Shown here piece by piece: positions 63,751 through 64,000 of a stretch of 64,000 nt of DNA. The stretch's first letter is position 1, and the number at the start of each line of letters is the position of its first letter. Source of the stretch: Pegoplata infirma. Taxonomy: Eukaryota > Arthropoda > Insecta > Diptera > Anthomyiidae. The position numbers were made by a program, and so were the translations under genes. The notes beneath the pieces were generated by a model. The model ran no database searches. It worked only from the letters and a program-made list of their open reading frames with translations, and was not told the origin of the DNA. Location: positions 82,783,287 through 82,847,286 of the forward strand of contig OY992537.1 in the NCBI GenBank assembly GCA_963921195.1. Direction: 5' to 3'.

Positions 63751-64000
63751 AGTTGATTGAAAAACATCCACGTCAATATGAAAGCTTAAATTTCAATATT
63801 GACAAGAACTTCGAATTTCTTTCTTAAAATGCACTGGAGGACTAAAATAATTCCATGAACACTTTTAAATATTTTTCCTTTAATGTACTAAACATTCTGC
63901 AAATGTTAACCAATAGCAGTCAAATACAAAAAAAATCTCTTTTTTTTTTTTTTACAAAATACACAATGGTTGCGAACGGTTGCAAACACAGACGAACTCC
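63751..64000. other. Window end, AT-rich, shares a motif with 23.6 kb
   Basis: After the LINE relic the sequence is AT-rich. The last 45 bases (ACAAAATACACAATGGTTGC ... CAGACGAACTCC) resemble 23,570-23,632, so another dispersed repeat probably continues beyond the window. Confidence 0.4.

Overview
The window looks like gene-poor, repeat-packed nuclear DNA of a higher fly (Diptera; a calyptrate such as a blow fly, house fly or tsetse is my guess, not proven). Reasons: it is very AT-rich; it has several elements with the mini-me layout of Diptera (a CCCTCC...GAGGGTAT hairpin, a (GTCY)n microsatellite, an end reading ...CGGC..GCCGAATTTAA...CTTG); and it carries BEL/Pao, jockey-like and I/LOA-like retroelements. 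I found no convincing host protein-coding gene, no bacterial-type operon and no CRISPR array.

Layout. 1-4.8 kb: AT-rich DNA with an A-rich dispersed repeat, a mini-me element and a local duplication. 5.1-7.6 kb: the broken C-terminus of one LINE (minus strand) abutting a broken jockey-like reverse transcriptase (plus strand). 8-9.2 kb: a three-level nest, hAT MITE in a TWA-target MITE in a mini-me. 9.7 and 32.5 kb: two 5'-truncated tails of one LINE family. 11.5-17.8 kb: MITEs and a large foldback element split by a 3.7-kb I/LOA-like LINE with a 1084-codon ORF. 18.5-33 kb: non-autonomous elements of several types (hAT with 8-bp duplications, TA-target and TWA-target MITEs) and T-rich copies of the dispersed repeat. 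33.4-35.4 kb: a 16-bp minisatellite and a degenerate longer tandem. 35.7-46.8 kb: two large foldback elements, a possible hammerhead-like motif, two hAT-type elements and a CCCAGCA MITE, several of them inserted in what seems to have been a continuous field of a roughly 35-bp TCTCAGATTCTGAGA repeat. 46.9-50.2 kb: unexplained, without recognisable repeats. 50.9-55.6 kb: two MITEs, a perfect 55-bp-arm hairpin and a 1.1-kb minisatellite. 56.1-63.0 kb: an almost intact, very young BEL/Pao LTR retrotransposon on the minus strand with 426-bp LTRs differing at one base. 63.3-63.75 kb: a LINE C-terminal relic.

The insertions give a relative chronology. The BEL element and one LINE tail landed inside copies of the A/T-rich dispersed repeat, the I/LOA-like LINE inside a foldback element, and MITEs inside mini-me copies. 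Target duplications are legible for many of them, so most element boundaries are given to the base. The BEL element encodes a PHD-finger-like N-terminus, Gag, protease, RT, RNase H and integrase. I see two breaks in it: a frame change near 62.0 kb and one in-frame TAA at 59,529.
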